Below are positions 1 to 12,791 of a stretch of DNA of 56,012 bases, piece after piece. Origin of the DNA: Paramecium tetraurelia. Lineage: Eukaryota; Ciliophora; Oligohymenophorea; Peniculida; Parameciidae. The notes under the pieces are model-generated. The model worked only from the letters and a program-made list of their open reading frames with translations. It made no database searches and was not told the DNA's origin. Positions within the stretch are counted from its first letter, which is position 1. Each line of letters starts with the position of its first letter. The stretch is taken from positions 1 through 56,012 of the forward strand of contig NW_001799626.1 in assembly GCF_000165425.1 (NCBI RefSeq), written 5' to 3'. Made by a program: the position numbers and the translations under genes.

Positions 1-3000
1 ATTTTATTTATCATCTTGTCTATGTCCACCAGGATAATTTGATGTTGGATAATTGGAATGTGCAAGTAATTCTATTTTAAACATTATCAGAATGTCACTA
101 TTCTTGTTTTTAATGCTTTGATAATACAGCTGAAGGTTGCATAAATTGTTCAATTGATTTTCATCTTAGAGTGTTAAAAGGAAATACTTGTAAATGTATT
201 GATGGATATTATGATGAACCAGGATCATCTAAATGCAAAAGTAATTATTAACATTATTTTTATAATAGAATGCTCATATAAATGTGAAACCTGTGAAGAG
301 TAAGCTGAAAAATGTTTGAGTTGTCCTTTAAATTAATTACGTACTTTTGATTCCACTACAGGTTGTCTTTGTCCAGGAGAGTATTATGATTAACAAAATG
401 TCATAATTTGTTAAAGTAATATAAAAATAAATTAAAGAATGTCATTTCAAATGCAAAAATTGTAGTGCCTAAACTGAAAGCTCATGCCTCTCATGCGATC
501 CATTGTCATATAGAGAAATTAAACTTTAATAATGTAAATGCTAACCACATTATTTTGAAATGGAAGTTTAGGAATGTGCAAGTAATTATTATGCTCAATT
601 ATAGTTTGTAGTGCTCTTTGTTATGAATGCGTTGATAGACTTGATAATTGTACTTCATGCTATGATGATAGATATCTAATTGGAAATAAATGTTAATGTG
701 CTTCTAAGTTTTAAGGGGCTTCGATAAGTACATTTGAGTTTAATGGTATGGTTAAATGCTAAAGTAAATCTTCATATAACTGTAAGAGTGCCATTATTCT
801 TGTGCAACATGTGGAGGAAAAGAAGAAATAGATTGCATTTCTTGTATTGACACTGATAATAGGTATTAAGTAGGCAATACTTGTGTTTGCAAAGAAGGAT
901 ATTATGATGCAGGATTGCCTGTCTGTTAAAGTATTTATCATTTTTTTATCAATAGAATGCAGTTACAAATGTAAAGGATGCTCAAAATAATCTGAATATT
1001 GTACTTCTTGTTAAGATAATAGTTTAAGGTAGTTAGTTTCAGATTTTAAAACATGCAAATGCAATTAAAGATATTATGGAATGATGGATAAAAATGAAGT
1101 TTGTTAATGTATATATTTCTATGTTTATAATTAGAATGCCATTACTCATGCCTTAGATGTAATGACATCGACACAAAATGTGAATTATGCTCATTTGAAT
1201 CAAATAGAATTTACAATGATTAACTATTTTCTTGTGATTGTGATGTTGGTTACTATAATACTGGAGTTTGAAATCTGTTAAAAATGTCACTATTCCTGTT
1301 TAAATTGTAATTCTGGATATTCAAGTTCATGTATTTAATGTGTTGATTCTAACATTTCAAATAGAGTATTTTATAATAACACTTGTAAATGTTTATTTGG
1401 ATATTTTGATGATGGCTAATCAATTAAATGTTAAAAATGTGATGTTTAATGTTTAAGTTGTATTAATCAATCTTATTAATGTTTATCATGTCCACAAACA
1501 AGGAAATTAGAAACTAATTGTAAATGTTAACAAGGATATTATGATATTGGATTACAACTATGTTAAAAATGTAATTCAATTTGTTCTGCATGTGAATTTA
1601 CATCTAATAATTGCACATAATGTGATTCTGATTAATTTAGAGAACTTAATGAAATTACTAAAACTTGTGATTGTTAAATTGGTTATCTTGAACTTAATGG
1701 AATTTGTTAATAATGTGATCAAAGTTGTAAAATATGTTAGTAATAATTGAATCATTGTACATCTTGTGTATAATTTAGAAAATTAAATAATAATAATTGC
1801 ATTTGTATTGATGGTATGTTTGAATCAATTTAAGATAAATAATGTAAGTTATGTCATAAAACATGTTTAACATGTGCTTATTCAGATTAATATTGTTTAA
1901 CTTGTTCCGTTGATAATTTTAGAATATTTAAATCTGGAAATACTTGTGAATGTATATAAGGATACTATGAAAATTAAATAACTTATGCATGTGAATAATG
2001 TTCAAAATCTTGTTTAACTTGTTCATAATAATATAATAATTGTTTAACATGTGATACAACTCTTAATTTATCTTTAATCAATAATCAATGTTTATGTTCA
2101 TAATCCTATTATTTTAATTCTTTAACTAATTCATGTTAATGTAATACTATTATATTTATATAGAATGTAATATCACTTGTTTAGATTGTTAAATTCAGAA
2201 TGAATGTACATCATGTAAATTAACAACCAGACATTTAGATTAAGATTAAAAGAAATGCATATGTAATGATGGTTATTATGAAACAAACTAAGCAAATTGT
2301 TAATGTATTATACATTATCTACTTTTAGAATGTCATTTATCATGTGAGACTTGTATTAATATCGATACTAATTGCTTAAGTTGTATGAGTATATCGAATA
2401 GAATATTAACTAATAATTAATGTTTGTGTATATAAGGATATTATGATGCAGGAATTGAAATATGTTAAAAATGTAATGGTAAATGTAAGACGTGTTAATC
2501 CTCTGCTTTAACTTGTTTATCTTGTTATCAAATTGAACAAAATAGATATTAATCAACAGATAAATGTTTATGTAAATCTGGATATTTTGAATCAAATACT
2601 GATATCTGTTAAAGTAATCTTAATTAATTAATAATTTAGAATGCTCAAACGAATGTCTAACATGTTAAGGTTCGCCTGATTATTGTACAAGTTGTGATAC
2701 CAATTCAAAAAGAATAGATTAATCATTTATTCACAAATGTCCATGTATAATTGGATTTTATCAAGATCAAAATTAGATTTGTTAAAGTAAATATCCAAAT
2801 ATTATTTAAAGAATGTCATTATAAATGTTAAACTTGTATAAATGTAAGTGATTAATGTTTAAGTTGTAAATTTGAATTAAATTCAAACAGAAAGTCTTTG
2901 TCTGATTAATGTAATTGTAAAGAAGGTTATTATGATGATGGAACGTAATCATAATGCTAAAAATGCAATGTTAAATGTAAAAGTTGTATAAATGATTCAA

Positions 3001-3560
3001 ATAACTGTTAAATTTGTTAAAATTCAATACGATTTAAACCCCCAATGTGTAATTGTATTGATGGATATTATGAAGATTCATAATTGACATGTTAAAGTAT
3101 TTATTATCTTAAAATAAGTGTGTGCATATTAATGTAATACATGTGCTACTTAACCATAAAATTGTTTGACTTGTAAACCAGGAAGATCTGGAAATGATTG
3201 TAAATGTAGTGATGGATATTTTGAAAATGGATCCATATTATGCGATTGTATTAATTATTAACAATCTCATATAGAATGTGCATTTCAATGTGATACTTGT
3301 AGTAATTCATCATCGAATTGCAACAAATGTAAAGGTAATAGAATTTAAGAACCTTAATGCATATGTCAACCAGGCTATTTTGATGATCAATTAAATGAAG
3401 ATTGTTAATTATGTGATAGCTCCTGTTTGGAATGTAATAAATTTGGGTGTTTATCTTGTAATGCCAATAGAATAATAAATGATGATATGAATTGCGTGCC
3501 TCCACCAAATTCAATTTGGTATTATAATACTCCTTGGTGTTCAAGTAAGTGAATTTCAAT
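1..3560 (+). repeat. Tandem Cys-rich (furin-like) repeat array of copy A
   Basis: Each unit is about 45-60 residues with 8-10 cysteines in CxxC and CxC pairs. Most units start with (E)CxxxCxxC right after a phase-1 microintron and end with a G-Y-Y/F-D/E element and a Cys-Gln pair. Units at about 1135-2137 run on with no intron between them; elsewhere there is an intron for every one or two units. Confidence 0.85.
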
Positions 3561-6500
3561 ATTTTTAGCTTGTTAAGTTGCAGTTATTAAAGTATACTTA
3601 TCAGATGATATCAGGAGAATAATTATTCATTTTGATTTCGTTTTAAATTCAAAATCATTTAATTCATAATTTGAATTAAATAAATGTTTGTAATTATTTG
3701 AATTAGAATCTGTCTCAAATTTTGGGTTAAATTGTTAATGCTTTCTTGATCCAGATGATAATAATCAATTATTTATAACTTTAGGAGAAAACTCAAAAAT
3801 AAATGTAGGTGATGAATTACTATTTCTAAGTAATTCTTTATCTCATGTTAATTGTGAAACTACTTTAAACAAGTTTATTTTTCCAACATTATAATTGCCA
3901 CTAAACCCATTGGCTCCATAAATTGAGTATATTGTACCTTTACATAAATTGAATCCTTATACAGAGAACTCAGTTTATTTGAAATCAATAAAAAACTATG
4001 GATTTAGAAAATTAACTAATATCAACTGGACTGTTTAAGCAGAAACAAGCCAAATTACAGTATCCTTGAGCGATTTCATTACATAAATCAATTTACTTTA
4101 GGAATAAAATTTACTTATACCCAAACTTACATTACCTGGTGATGAAATTCTCAAATTTAAGATCTAATATGAAAATTTCATTAATATTCATTCATAATCA
4201 GAATTTACAATATAAACTCATTCAGGATGCCTTCCATATATTGAAATAACTGCAAAACCTTAATATTTTGTTTATGAGACAATTACTATAAGTTTATCTG
4301 CTAACACTATGTATTAATCAAATGAAACGGATAGTTCTAAATATTAGATTGAAATTAGTGAAATTGATAGATAACCTTAAAAGTCATCGTCTTCACAATT
4401 AAATAAATCCTTGTAATCAAATCCTTTTGAAAAAAATTAAGCAAGCATTCTAAAATATACATTAAGCCCTAATACAACTTATACATTCTAAATTAATGCA
4501 TCAAATTTAAATACTAATAAGGCTCAATAATAAAATTTGAGTATCTACATTCCATATGCTGGATTAATATGCAAATTTAACAACAAAGGAATCTAGAGTA
4601 TTAGAAAGGATCTCAATTTATAGATATAATGCAGAGATTTAGACACAATATATGATTGGAATACTGATCCAGATTTGTATGTCCAAGTAGCCTGTAAGGA
4701 TTTAACTTTAAATAGCACTTGCATAAATTAATTAAAATAATTAATTAATGTCAATGTTACAGATACATTTTAATTTATTAAGAAGAATTCAATTTCTTCC
4801 TTAACTGTGTAGGAATGGTCAGTCATAGTAACCAAATTTGACTAAATTTACAAATTTACATAAATTATCGTTTTTCTTGAGGATGATTTCCCTGTTTTTA
4901 GATTTAGAATTTAATGAGGGTTATTTAATGAGACAAGTTAATAATTATGAATAGCTGAATTTTACATTTCTAATCCCATTCAATTAAAAATCTTAGTTAT
5001 TAGATCTATCAATTGCACTTATATATAACTATCAGATAATAGCAATACTGTAACCTAAATATTTTTCTCATTAATTTAAGTTATTTAATAGTCTAGAAGA
5101 GTTAAAATTGGGGAATAACATAAATCTTAAATTTACAGCATAATATACAAACAATATCATGCCTAGTCTAAATACCATAAAACTGACTATTAATTAACCT
5201 CCTATCTGTTCAAAATTAACTATTACTCGTTCTAATGATTAAGCACTTTCAAATATGATGGTTACAACTACTTGTTAATACTCAGATGATTCTCCTTATA
5301 AGTACGAACTTAGAGTATTTTTGAGAGAATAAGATTTAACAGATTTTTTGAAAGGTTCATCTGATAATTCCTTAATTTTTTATCCTTATTAGTCATAAAC
5401 CCAATTTTAGATTTTAATTTCCTACTTCAGTGGATTCTTCAAAAATTGGGCTTTTATTATAAGTGCTTTGATTAAGGAGGATCAACAACTCCTATTTATG
5501 AGTTAATTACTTCAACCCCTGCAAAAATTAATTGTTCCTAAATATAATTTACAAATTTGAATTTGTAAAACAAGATTTCTTTGTTATTTGAAGCAATGAA
5601 TTAAAAATGTAATTAGTTACATAATTAAATTTATCTTGATTTACTTTACTAATAAATTTTGCCAGATTAGAACGATAACATCCTAAAATTTTAAGCTATA
5701 AAATTATATAGGTAGTTTTTAATATAGTTTGGATAGACCAAACCTAAGAATCGATTATTATTTGAATCAAATTAAAAAGGATGCTATGATAAAAATTCAG
5801 GTCGTTTCTTTATTACATAAAATGAGGATGAATCTAATTCAAATTCAACAACAAAGATAGAAGAGTTACAAGATAATGTTAAGAAATTAGATTCATCATT
5901 TAAATATTTTAGAGGAATGAAAAAGTAAAGTGAAGAGGGGCTCAATCAAAATAATTATGTTTGGAATCAAGAACTTTTCTAATAACTATAAAACTTTTAA
6001 GGAGGTTTAACCAATCTATTATACTTTGTTGATGAATTGTATTCTAACTTTTTATCAGCCAATACAACAAATACAACAATTTACTCAAGCATTGTGGAAT
6101 TGTTAAAGTATAAAAGTACTATTACATATGAAATATAGAATAATATTGTTGTTAATGACTAACCATTATATATTGAGGGTAAAGATATGATTTTTTAATT
6201 AAAAAAAAGAACAAAAAAGATATTCAATTAATAATTTAACGTTGAACCAACTTTTGAAGACTACATAATAGATTTTATTCAATATGAATCTACATTTCTT
6301 TCAATAAATCCATTAATATTCAGTCCAGAGTAAGATAAAATACTCTAATAACATTTTAAGGACAAAACTATGCAAATATTGTCAGATAATTATTACTTAA
6401 TCAAATTATTCAATGTTATTTAAAACAGATATTTAAAAAATGAAAATATTTCATCTTAATTTGGCACTAAATTTGGAACATATGAGAGCTGTTCTAATTA

Positions 6501-7513
6501 AACATAAAAAATTAAAGAATATGAGATATTGTGTATTTCAAGAACAGTCTCTGGAGGATTCAGTTAATGCAATTTAAATAAGATAGAAAACAACGAAACT
6601 ATTGAATTAACTTGTAAATGCTAGAATTTTGGAGAAATATTTTTGGTTTCTTCTACAAATTTTAGTGTAGATGTATTCAATAATAGCACAGAAGAAACTA
6701 ATTTTACTATTACTTCAATCAAAGATGATTTCTTTATTTTGATTATTTGTACAAGTTTGTTGACTATTATACTTTTTGGAATTTATATTTTTTAATTAAT
6801 CAGGGATTTGAAAGATAATTCAGATGATGAAATGTTATAAGAAGTTTGTAGTGTGAAGGTCGATGTAAATAAAATGATGTACAAAGGAAGTTCTACACTT
6901 TTCAAATAAAAATTCAAAGTATATTTTTAATTTAATTATTAGGAAATACATCAAGTCATTTCACTTGTTAATTATAAAGACTAGTAAATTAAATTTAGTT
7001 ATAGAATTTTAGAAGTCATATCCTAAATTAACTTATTGTTAACATTTAATATTGTAGAGTTTTACTTCTAAAGTCTTAACAAACCCCTCATTTTTGCTTT
7101 TATGATAGTTAACCCTATTATTGTTTTTATTCTGAGAATAGCTTATAAAATTATTGAAGCTATATACAGATTCAGAAATATTCCTGCAATTATTAGTTCG
7201 TTCATTCTAATCATATTATTGATATTGCCCAATATTGTCCTCTTTATTATGTACAGAACTAGGTAATTATCCATTATATTTTAGATCGGAAGCTCAATCA
7301 GAAATATATTTAATGGCTATTATCTTCTTCACGAATATTCTAATTTCATAAACTATAATTGAAGCAATGGCAATATTTGGAAGAATTTCAATTTATAGAT
7401 ATATAGCCTCAAGCCTCAAATAAATGGAATTTAATCCATTATTTCATTTGATGCATTTTTTCGTTCTTCACAGTTGTCTTGAAGATATTTATGACGAATT
7501 CTTAAAAATTTGA
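1..7513 (+). CDS. Giant Cys-rich / REJ-like / GPS-like multi-pass membrane protein, copy A (5' truncated, frameshifted as assembled)
   Basis: No ATG is visible; the frame is open from base 1, so the gene enters from the left. It ends at TGA 7511-7513. Bases 1-3560 encode tandem furin/growth-factor-receptor-type repeats with many CxxC pairs and a recurring G-Y-Y/F-D/E element. Next comes a REJ-like extracellular region (about 3570-6500). A GPS-like motif follows (about 6530-6670: four Cys including CKC, then hydrophobic residues). Then come a TM helix (about 6725-6795) and three or four more TM segments to 7400. Phase-1 introns of 22-28 nt separate repeats, for example 66-90, 241-268 and 7263-7284. 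Likely a cell-surface receptor or adhesion protein; function unknown. Against copy B it carries extra T residues at about 1267-1269, 4895-4899, 5411-5420 and 5467-5469, giving in-frame TGA at 1269 and 4915. These may be true decay or homopolymer errors. Confidence 0.8.
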
Positions 7514-8032
7514 AATGATACTTTGAATTATATCTTTAATTATATTAAAATAAAAATTGAATATAAAAAAGAATCAAAATTATAATATATAAAAGAGTAA
7601 AGACTTGATTGAAATTCATAATGTATTCATTCATAGTATTAAATTATCAAATTTATAGTTATTCACTATTTATTTAAATGACTTAGATTAAATATAAATC
7701 TAATGTTTAAAAGCAATTTCATTAAGTTTAATTATATCTCTGATTTATTATGTTGTTATGAATTTTCACTTGAATTATCATTTGAATATACTTTGACTTT
7801 AATAAAATAGTTAGTCAGATTATATCAAGCTATGATATAAACCATATAATTGATAGAAATGATAGTAAATTTATCATGATTATAAAAAATAAAAGGTACT
7901 TTAAGTATTCAAAGCACAAATATTATTATTTTAATACTTTGCTAAATATAATAAATGATGTTGCTGAATTTTACATATCTAGTTAATAAAATGAAATAAA
8001 TAATTGATAATATATATGATGTATTTGATATA
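7514..8032. other. Convergent 3' intergenic region, partly shared with the 3' flank of copy B
   Basis: No coding frame is seen. Bases 7600-7790 are recognisably homologous to the reverse complement of 30250-30440, so the duplication runs about 280 bp past the stop codon of the giant gene. From 7790 to 8032 I see only AT-rich sequence. Confidence 0.6.
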
Positions 8033-9040
8033 TCAAGTTTTTCCGAAAATAATCATTAAAATTTCGAGTATTCTCAAAAACAAGATAACAATATCAACGT
8101 ATAATAACATGGCTGCAATAATATAATCATCAATTGTTAAATAATTAGACTAAATTTGAATTATAATTTTACATGATTGCCAATAATAAGTTAAGTATCA
8201 AAGATGATGTATCCTCCATATATGATTATGCATATAGTACATATGAATAAATGGAACCAAATATTTCTAACGAATAAGCCAATAATGCACATAATCAAAA
8301 CACTCATACTTAAAACAAAGCAGAAATGTCCTTGAATAATAAATGAAGTAATCAACCTGCAGCTGAATAATCTGTTTTTGTACGCCATGCATATATAGTG
8401 AGCATAATAGTAATTGCCACAGTGATTGATGCTGCAATGATGACCAATTGAACTATACAATATTTAAATTGAGAATTTACCTCCATTTGATAATAATTCA
8501 AAGCAAATGATGCAAGGTGCAGCCACAACAGTACTAAAGCATAGAGTAAAAATAGTAAGTAGTATGTAATTGAGAGGCACCTATAAGATATTATATATTT
8601 CATACTTTTCTCGCCACTTTTCTGCAACAAAAGATAGCAACTTCAATGACTAAGGCAATTACAAAGCAAAATATAGTTAATGGTGTGTATTGAATTGTTG
8701 ATGCATTGATGATGGCATTTCTTACATTTTGGAAATAATAAGATGCCAAAATTAACAGAAATGTGATAGCAAGTTAAAAACTCATGATGGCATAAACTTT
8801 CACAATGAATCCAGCTCTAATATCGGAATCTGCAGAGCTTACTAAACCTGAACATTCAGAATCATTTACTGCCATAGGATTATTAAATGCAGCATGATTA
8901 ACATTTCCAATTTGATAGGCAAGTTGTTGTGGCTATTTATTATTTTAATTAAAAGGATCTTATTAATTAGGAGTTTATTAATTGTATTAAAGTTATTGAT
9001 TTGGATCATCAGAGTAATACCTATTATTGTTGTTATACAT
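8033..9040 (-). CDS. TMBIM / BAX-inhibitor-1 (Lifeguard) family membrane protein
   Basis: ATG at 9040-9038, TGA at 8035-8033. An Asn/Gln-rich cytosolic N-terminus of about 65 residues precedes the family signature DIRAGFIVKVYAIMSFQL, then about seven TM helices. The FDTQLIIGNH motif and the C-terminal DDYIIAAMLLYVDI segment are both diagnostic. Four introns fit: about 8582-8606, 8453-8480, 8333-8358 and 8131-8153. Family members sit in ER, Golgi or plasma membrane, modulate Ca2+ leak and protect against cell death; I infer a similar Ca2+-related role here. The gene reads intact. It lies tail to tail with copy A and head to tail with the coiled-coil gene upstream, 45 bp away. Confidence 0.92.
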
Positions 9041-9085
9041 GTAATTTATTAATATAATAATGATATAATAACATAACATACTAAT

Positions 9086-10287
9086 TCAATTGATTTATTT
9101 CTATTGTAAATGATGAATTGCATCATTGATCATATTACTCATTTTTCTATTCTAAAGTGTTACTTTACCTAATGATCCAAGTTGTCTTTCCATTTTATCA
9201 ACATTCTTATCCTTATCTTCATTACTCATAAGAAGACTTTGAAAACTTAAGTAATTGTAATCCTTTTTTAATGAATATTTTTGAATGACCTTATGCCTAA
9301 TTAGGATATAATGAGATACTGTTCCAATTCTTTGATTGTTTTAGAAGATTCTAAAATTGATTTCTTGATATCAAACAGTTCTTAAAACTTTTATTATTCC
9401 AAGATCTTATTAATGGAATTAGCAATGTCTCTCAATTAATATCCAGCATTGAAATTCCAGATTTCTCCTTATGAATTAACTTTTGGTAGAATGAATAACT
9501 TCTGCAACTACTGGAAATTTAAATGAATATGATTGGTATCCTCATCTGGGAAGAATATAGCTTATAAATCAGGTTTAAGTGAAACTTGAAATTTGATGAA
9601 TTTTTCTAACCTTTAATCATTTTACCATAATTTCTTGAGTTAATCCAATTTGGAATGAAATTCTTTGATGAGTTCTATGAGATTATTAATAGCATGATTG
9701 TCTGATTGCATTCTTCTTGCTGTAGACTATTCAGATAGGCAACTTCTTGAAATGTCATGTTAAGGTATTTTGACAGATTGATTAGATGAAATCATGTCTA
9801 TAGTATCCTTGCTATCAAGGTTTATAGGTTTAAATTTGTTATCAGTTGAGAAGTTGTTTTTAGTAGGAGCAATTATATACTTTTTAGATTTCTAATCAGC
9901 TTTAATTTAGGAAACGTAATGGCTTACGTTATTAAGGACTTTATTCATGTCGTGTTTAATTTATCGATTATTTGCTTTGGCTATTTCGATTTGTTCTAAA
10001 TAGACATTTATGGATGGTGCTCCAAGACTTTGATTTCGTATTCGATTTAGGGTTAATTTGCGTTTAGGTTATAGTTGTTCTTAGGATTCACTCTGAAGTT
10101 CTACTGATTGACTGAGATGTTTAGGGAACTCTTATTAAAGTTACACATTTTTAGGGGAGTGGAAAGGTTCTTTGGATTTTGATTTAGTTTACTTTATGCA
10201 ATCGCTGTTTTGTATTGGTACATGAGGTGCCTTGTAATTAACAAGACTATCTAGCAGAGTGAATTTAGAAAAGCCAAAGGATTTCAT
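9086..10287 (-). CDS. Coiled-coil protein of unknown function
   Basis: ATG at 10287-10285, TGA at 9088-9086. The first 180 residues are low-complexity and basic (MKSFGFSKFTLLDSLVNYKA at the start). The rest has heptad-like stretches, such as LIELIKEFHSKLDQLKKLW, and ends with a polar helical tail. One intron (about 9311-9333, GTATCTC...TTAG) restores a continuous frame near the 3' end. No enzymatic motif is seen. It is probably a cytoskeletal or basal-body coiled-coil protein, but that is inference only. It starts only 30 bp from the divergent dehydrogenase gene, so the two share a very short upstream region. Confidence 0.75.
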
Positions 10288-10317
10288 AATTTATTTATTT
10301 ATTTAATAGGTAAATAG

Positions 10318-11345
10318 ATGGAATTACTAAGGAGAGGATTTTAATCATTGGTGTAGATACACAGCAAATTAATCCATAAATATTATCAGCACTTATACCG
10401 AAAGAGAAAGCTAAGAACATTCTTGATGGGAGTAGGTAGATATGGAGATGTATAAAATTAAAAGGATCTTTGTATTTGCTGAGAAGATTATCACAATTGG
10501 CGATGACATTGACACCTTCATTACGAAGAAATCTTCTTGGAATATACGGCGAGGAATCTTGGGCTATTGTGACAGGAGTATCAGATGGGATTGGTAAAGA
10601 GTTTTGTATTTAATTGGCGAAATAGAAATTCAATATTGCCATAATAGGTAGGAATGCAAAGTAGATGGATTAACTCTGTTTATAATTATAGGGTTTTGGA
10701 GTCCAAACTAAATTCATAGTGGCTGATTTCAACTAAGGATATGAAGTTGATTTTTATAATAAGATCTACGAATAGCTTCATTATCTAGATATTTCGATAT
10801 TGGTCAATAATGCAAGAGTATTAGAAACTGGATAATTCGAATAAACAAAAATGGAAGACTCATTCTCGATGTTAAGAGTGAATGCACTATCTACTCTAAT
10901 GATGACTAAAATTCTAATCAACAAATTATAGAATAGAATTAAGAAAGCAGCTGTGATTACTATTTCTTCTGGATTAGCATATTTGCCTAGTCCATTGGTT
11001 AGTGTTTATAGTGGAACATCTGCATTTACAAATTATTTTACTTAATCTTTAAGCTTTACATCACAGAAAATAGACTTTTTGAGTGCCACTCCTTTGAGTG
11101 TTAAATCTAAGATGGACAATACAAAAGATCCTGATATTATTGAAACTTCTGAGTTTGTTAGAAATGTGATTAATGATTTGAGAGAGGGCAAGACACATAG
11201 TTTTGGTAGTTGTCGACACAGAAGATAGATCAATTTTTTGTTGTGGAGAAAGTAGAGTGTTAGAAATAAAGCTAGAATATTGTTGGGAAACTCTATAAGA
11301 GGTGCTCAGCTAGAAACAGGAAGATAGGAGGAAGTATAACAATGA
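10318..11345 (+). CDS. HSD17B12-like short-chain dehydrogenase/reductase with an altered YxxxK motif
   Basis: ATG at 10318, TGA at 11343-11345. A hydrophobic N-terminal segment (FLMGVGSLYLLRRL) is made by splicing a 29-nt intron at about 10433-10461. Then come WAIVTGVSDGIGKEF (the TGxxxGIG cofactor site), ILVNNAR (usually NNVG/NNAG), ITISSG with the catalytic Ser, and SVYSGTSAFTNYF. The catalytic Tyr is present but the Lys of YxxxK is Ser (YSGTS). The closest family is very-long-chain 3-ketoacyl-CoA reductase / 17-beta-hydroxysteroid dehydrogenase in the ER membrane. Loss of the Lys makes normal activity doubtful. The frame is clean and the C-terminus is basic and Gln-rich. Confidence 0.88.
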
Positions 11346-11379
11346 AAGAATAAAATAAAATATATAAATAATAAGTTAG

Positions 11380-12780
11380 ATGAATTATTTTTTAATTTTA
11401 GTGTGTGTACTGCTTTGCTATTCGGAAATCATTAATGAGAAAATCAGTCAATTGCCATCTGATTATAATCATAAATGGTATGGAGGGTACTTGAATGACA
11501 ACCAAATCTATTACTAATTTCTGGTAAGTCAATCAGATCCAGATTCTGATCCGCTCTTTATGTGGATGCAAGGTGGACCAGGTTGCAGTTCACTATTTGG
11601 TAGCTTCTACGAAATTGGTCCATTCTAATTCAAACCCTTATCAAATGAAGTATTTGCATTCATCCTATTAAGTCATTCATCAATCCATACGCTTGGAATA
11701 AAAAGGCTAATTTGCTATTTCTTGAATTGCCCAAAGGAGTTGGATTCTCCAATCCTTCCAAATATTAAAATGATGCATCCGCTGCCTAAGATGCTTTAGA
11801 TGCTTTATTGGACTTTTTCGTCTAATTCCCAAATTATGAAAATAGGCCATTTTATATTGGAGGTGAATCATATGCTGGCATGTATATACCCTATCTTGCA
11901 TCCTTGATTATCAACTAATCCAAGAATACCATCAATCTCAAAGGAATTCTTGTAGGAAATGGTTGTACATTGGGTTCTGAATGCACAGATTTAAAATAGC
12001 TACCGTTATTTACTAGCAAATATTAATTTAACATTTATTTTTAAAGAGGATTTCTCAGTCTTGAAGACAAGTAATTACTCTTATTCTTATTAAAATAGAT
12101 AAAAGTATGATCAATTATGTTTAGATTTCACATCCCCTAGATGCATTGAATTACAAAAATAATTATTGGCTAAAATATAATACTCAAGAGTCGATATCAA
12201 TAACTTGTTGGGTGAATGTTATCATAATGACCCTGATGTGTAATAAGGAAATGGATAAAATAAAAGGAATCATCTAAATAAACGCAAGAGGTTTTTGCAT
12301 TTCAAAGGCATTACTGAATTACCATGCAATTATGAATATGGCAACTATTTCATGTTAAATAATAAAACTGTCTAAGATATCATACATGCTAAACATATGA
12401 AGTGGGGATCATGCAGTTCGAGTTTAGACTTCAAGGAAGATGAGTAAGGATCATATCGATTCTACTCTCAATTTTTGCATTATGGACTTAAGATTTGGAT
12501 CTATAGTGGAGATGTTGACAGCAATGTACCTATTACAGGAACTCTGGATTGGATTCAAATGCTTGTTAAGGAATAAAATTTATAGGAAACTGATCCTTGG
12601 AGAGCTTGGTTCATGGAAGGCAAGAAGCCTAAACAAAGACAAGTTGGTGGATTGACTTGGGAATTCAATAAGTAACTGAGATTTATTAGTGTAAGAGGAG
12701 CTGGACATGAAGTTCCCTTTTGGAAACCATAAGCTGGATATGTTCTTTTTGATAACTTTATTTATAATAACACAATTTGA
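11380..12780 (+). CDS. Serine carboxypeptidase (peptidase family S10), secreted/lysosomal
   Basis: ATG at 11380, TGA at 12778-12780. A signal peptide ([16 protein letters not shown]) is followed by WYGGYL, the oxyanion-hole segment [26 protein letters not shown], the nucleophile motif GESYAGMY, the Asp in [10 protein letters not shown] and the His in [11 protein letters not shown]. The full Ser-Asp-His triad is present. Two introns are needed: about 11650-11672 (ends AAG) and about 12071-12100. The length of about 450 residues is normal. The enzyme removes C-terminal residues at acidic pH and probably works in phagosomes/lysosomes or is secreted. It ends 11 bp from the convergent gene. Confidence 0.95.
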
Positions 12781-12791
12781 AATCATTGTTA

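Noticed and set aside
3251..3559. 102-codon frame on the - strand, repeated at 34411-34677 on the + strand
   Set aside because: Antisense shadow of the Cys-rich repeats; its conservation only reflects the near-identical coding strand of the two giant-gene copies.
1..3560. Regularly spaced repeats as a CRISPR array
   Set aside because: The repeats are coding, diverged and spliced, in a eukaryotic genome.
1269..4917. In-frame TGA codons in copy A as possible selenocysteine or readthrough sites
   Set aside because: Each TGA coincides with a one-base length difference from copy B; correcting it removes the TGA, so frameshift is the simpler reading.
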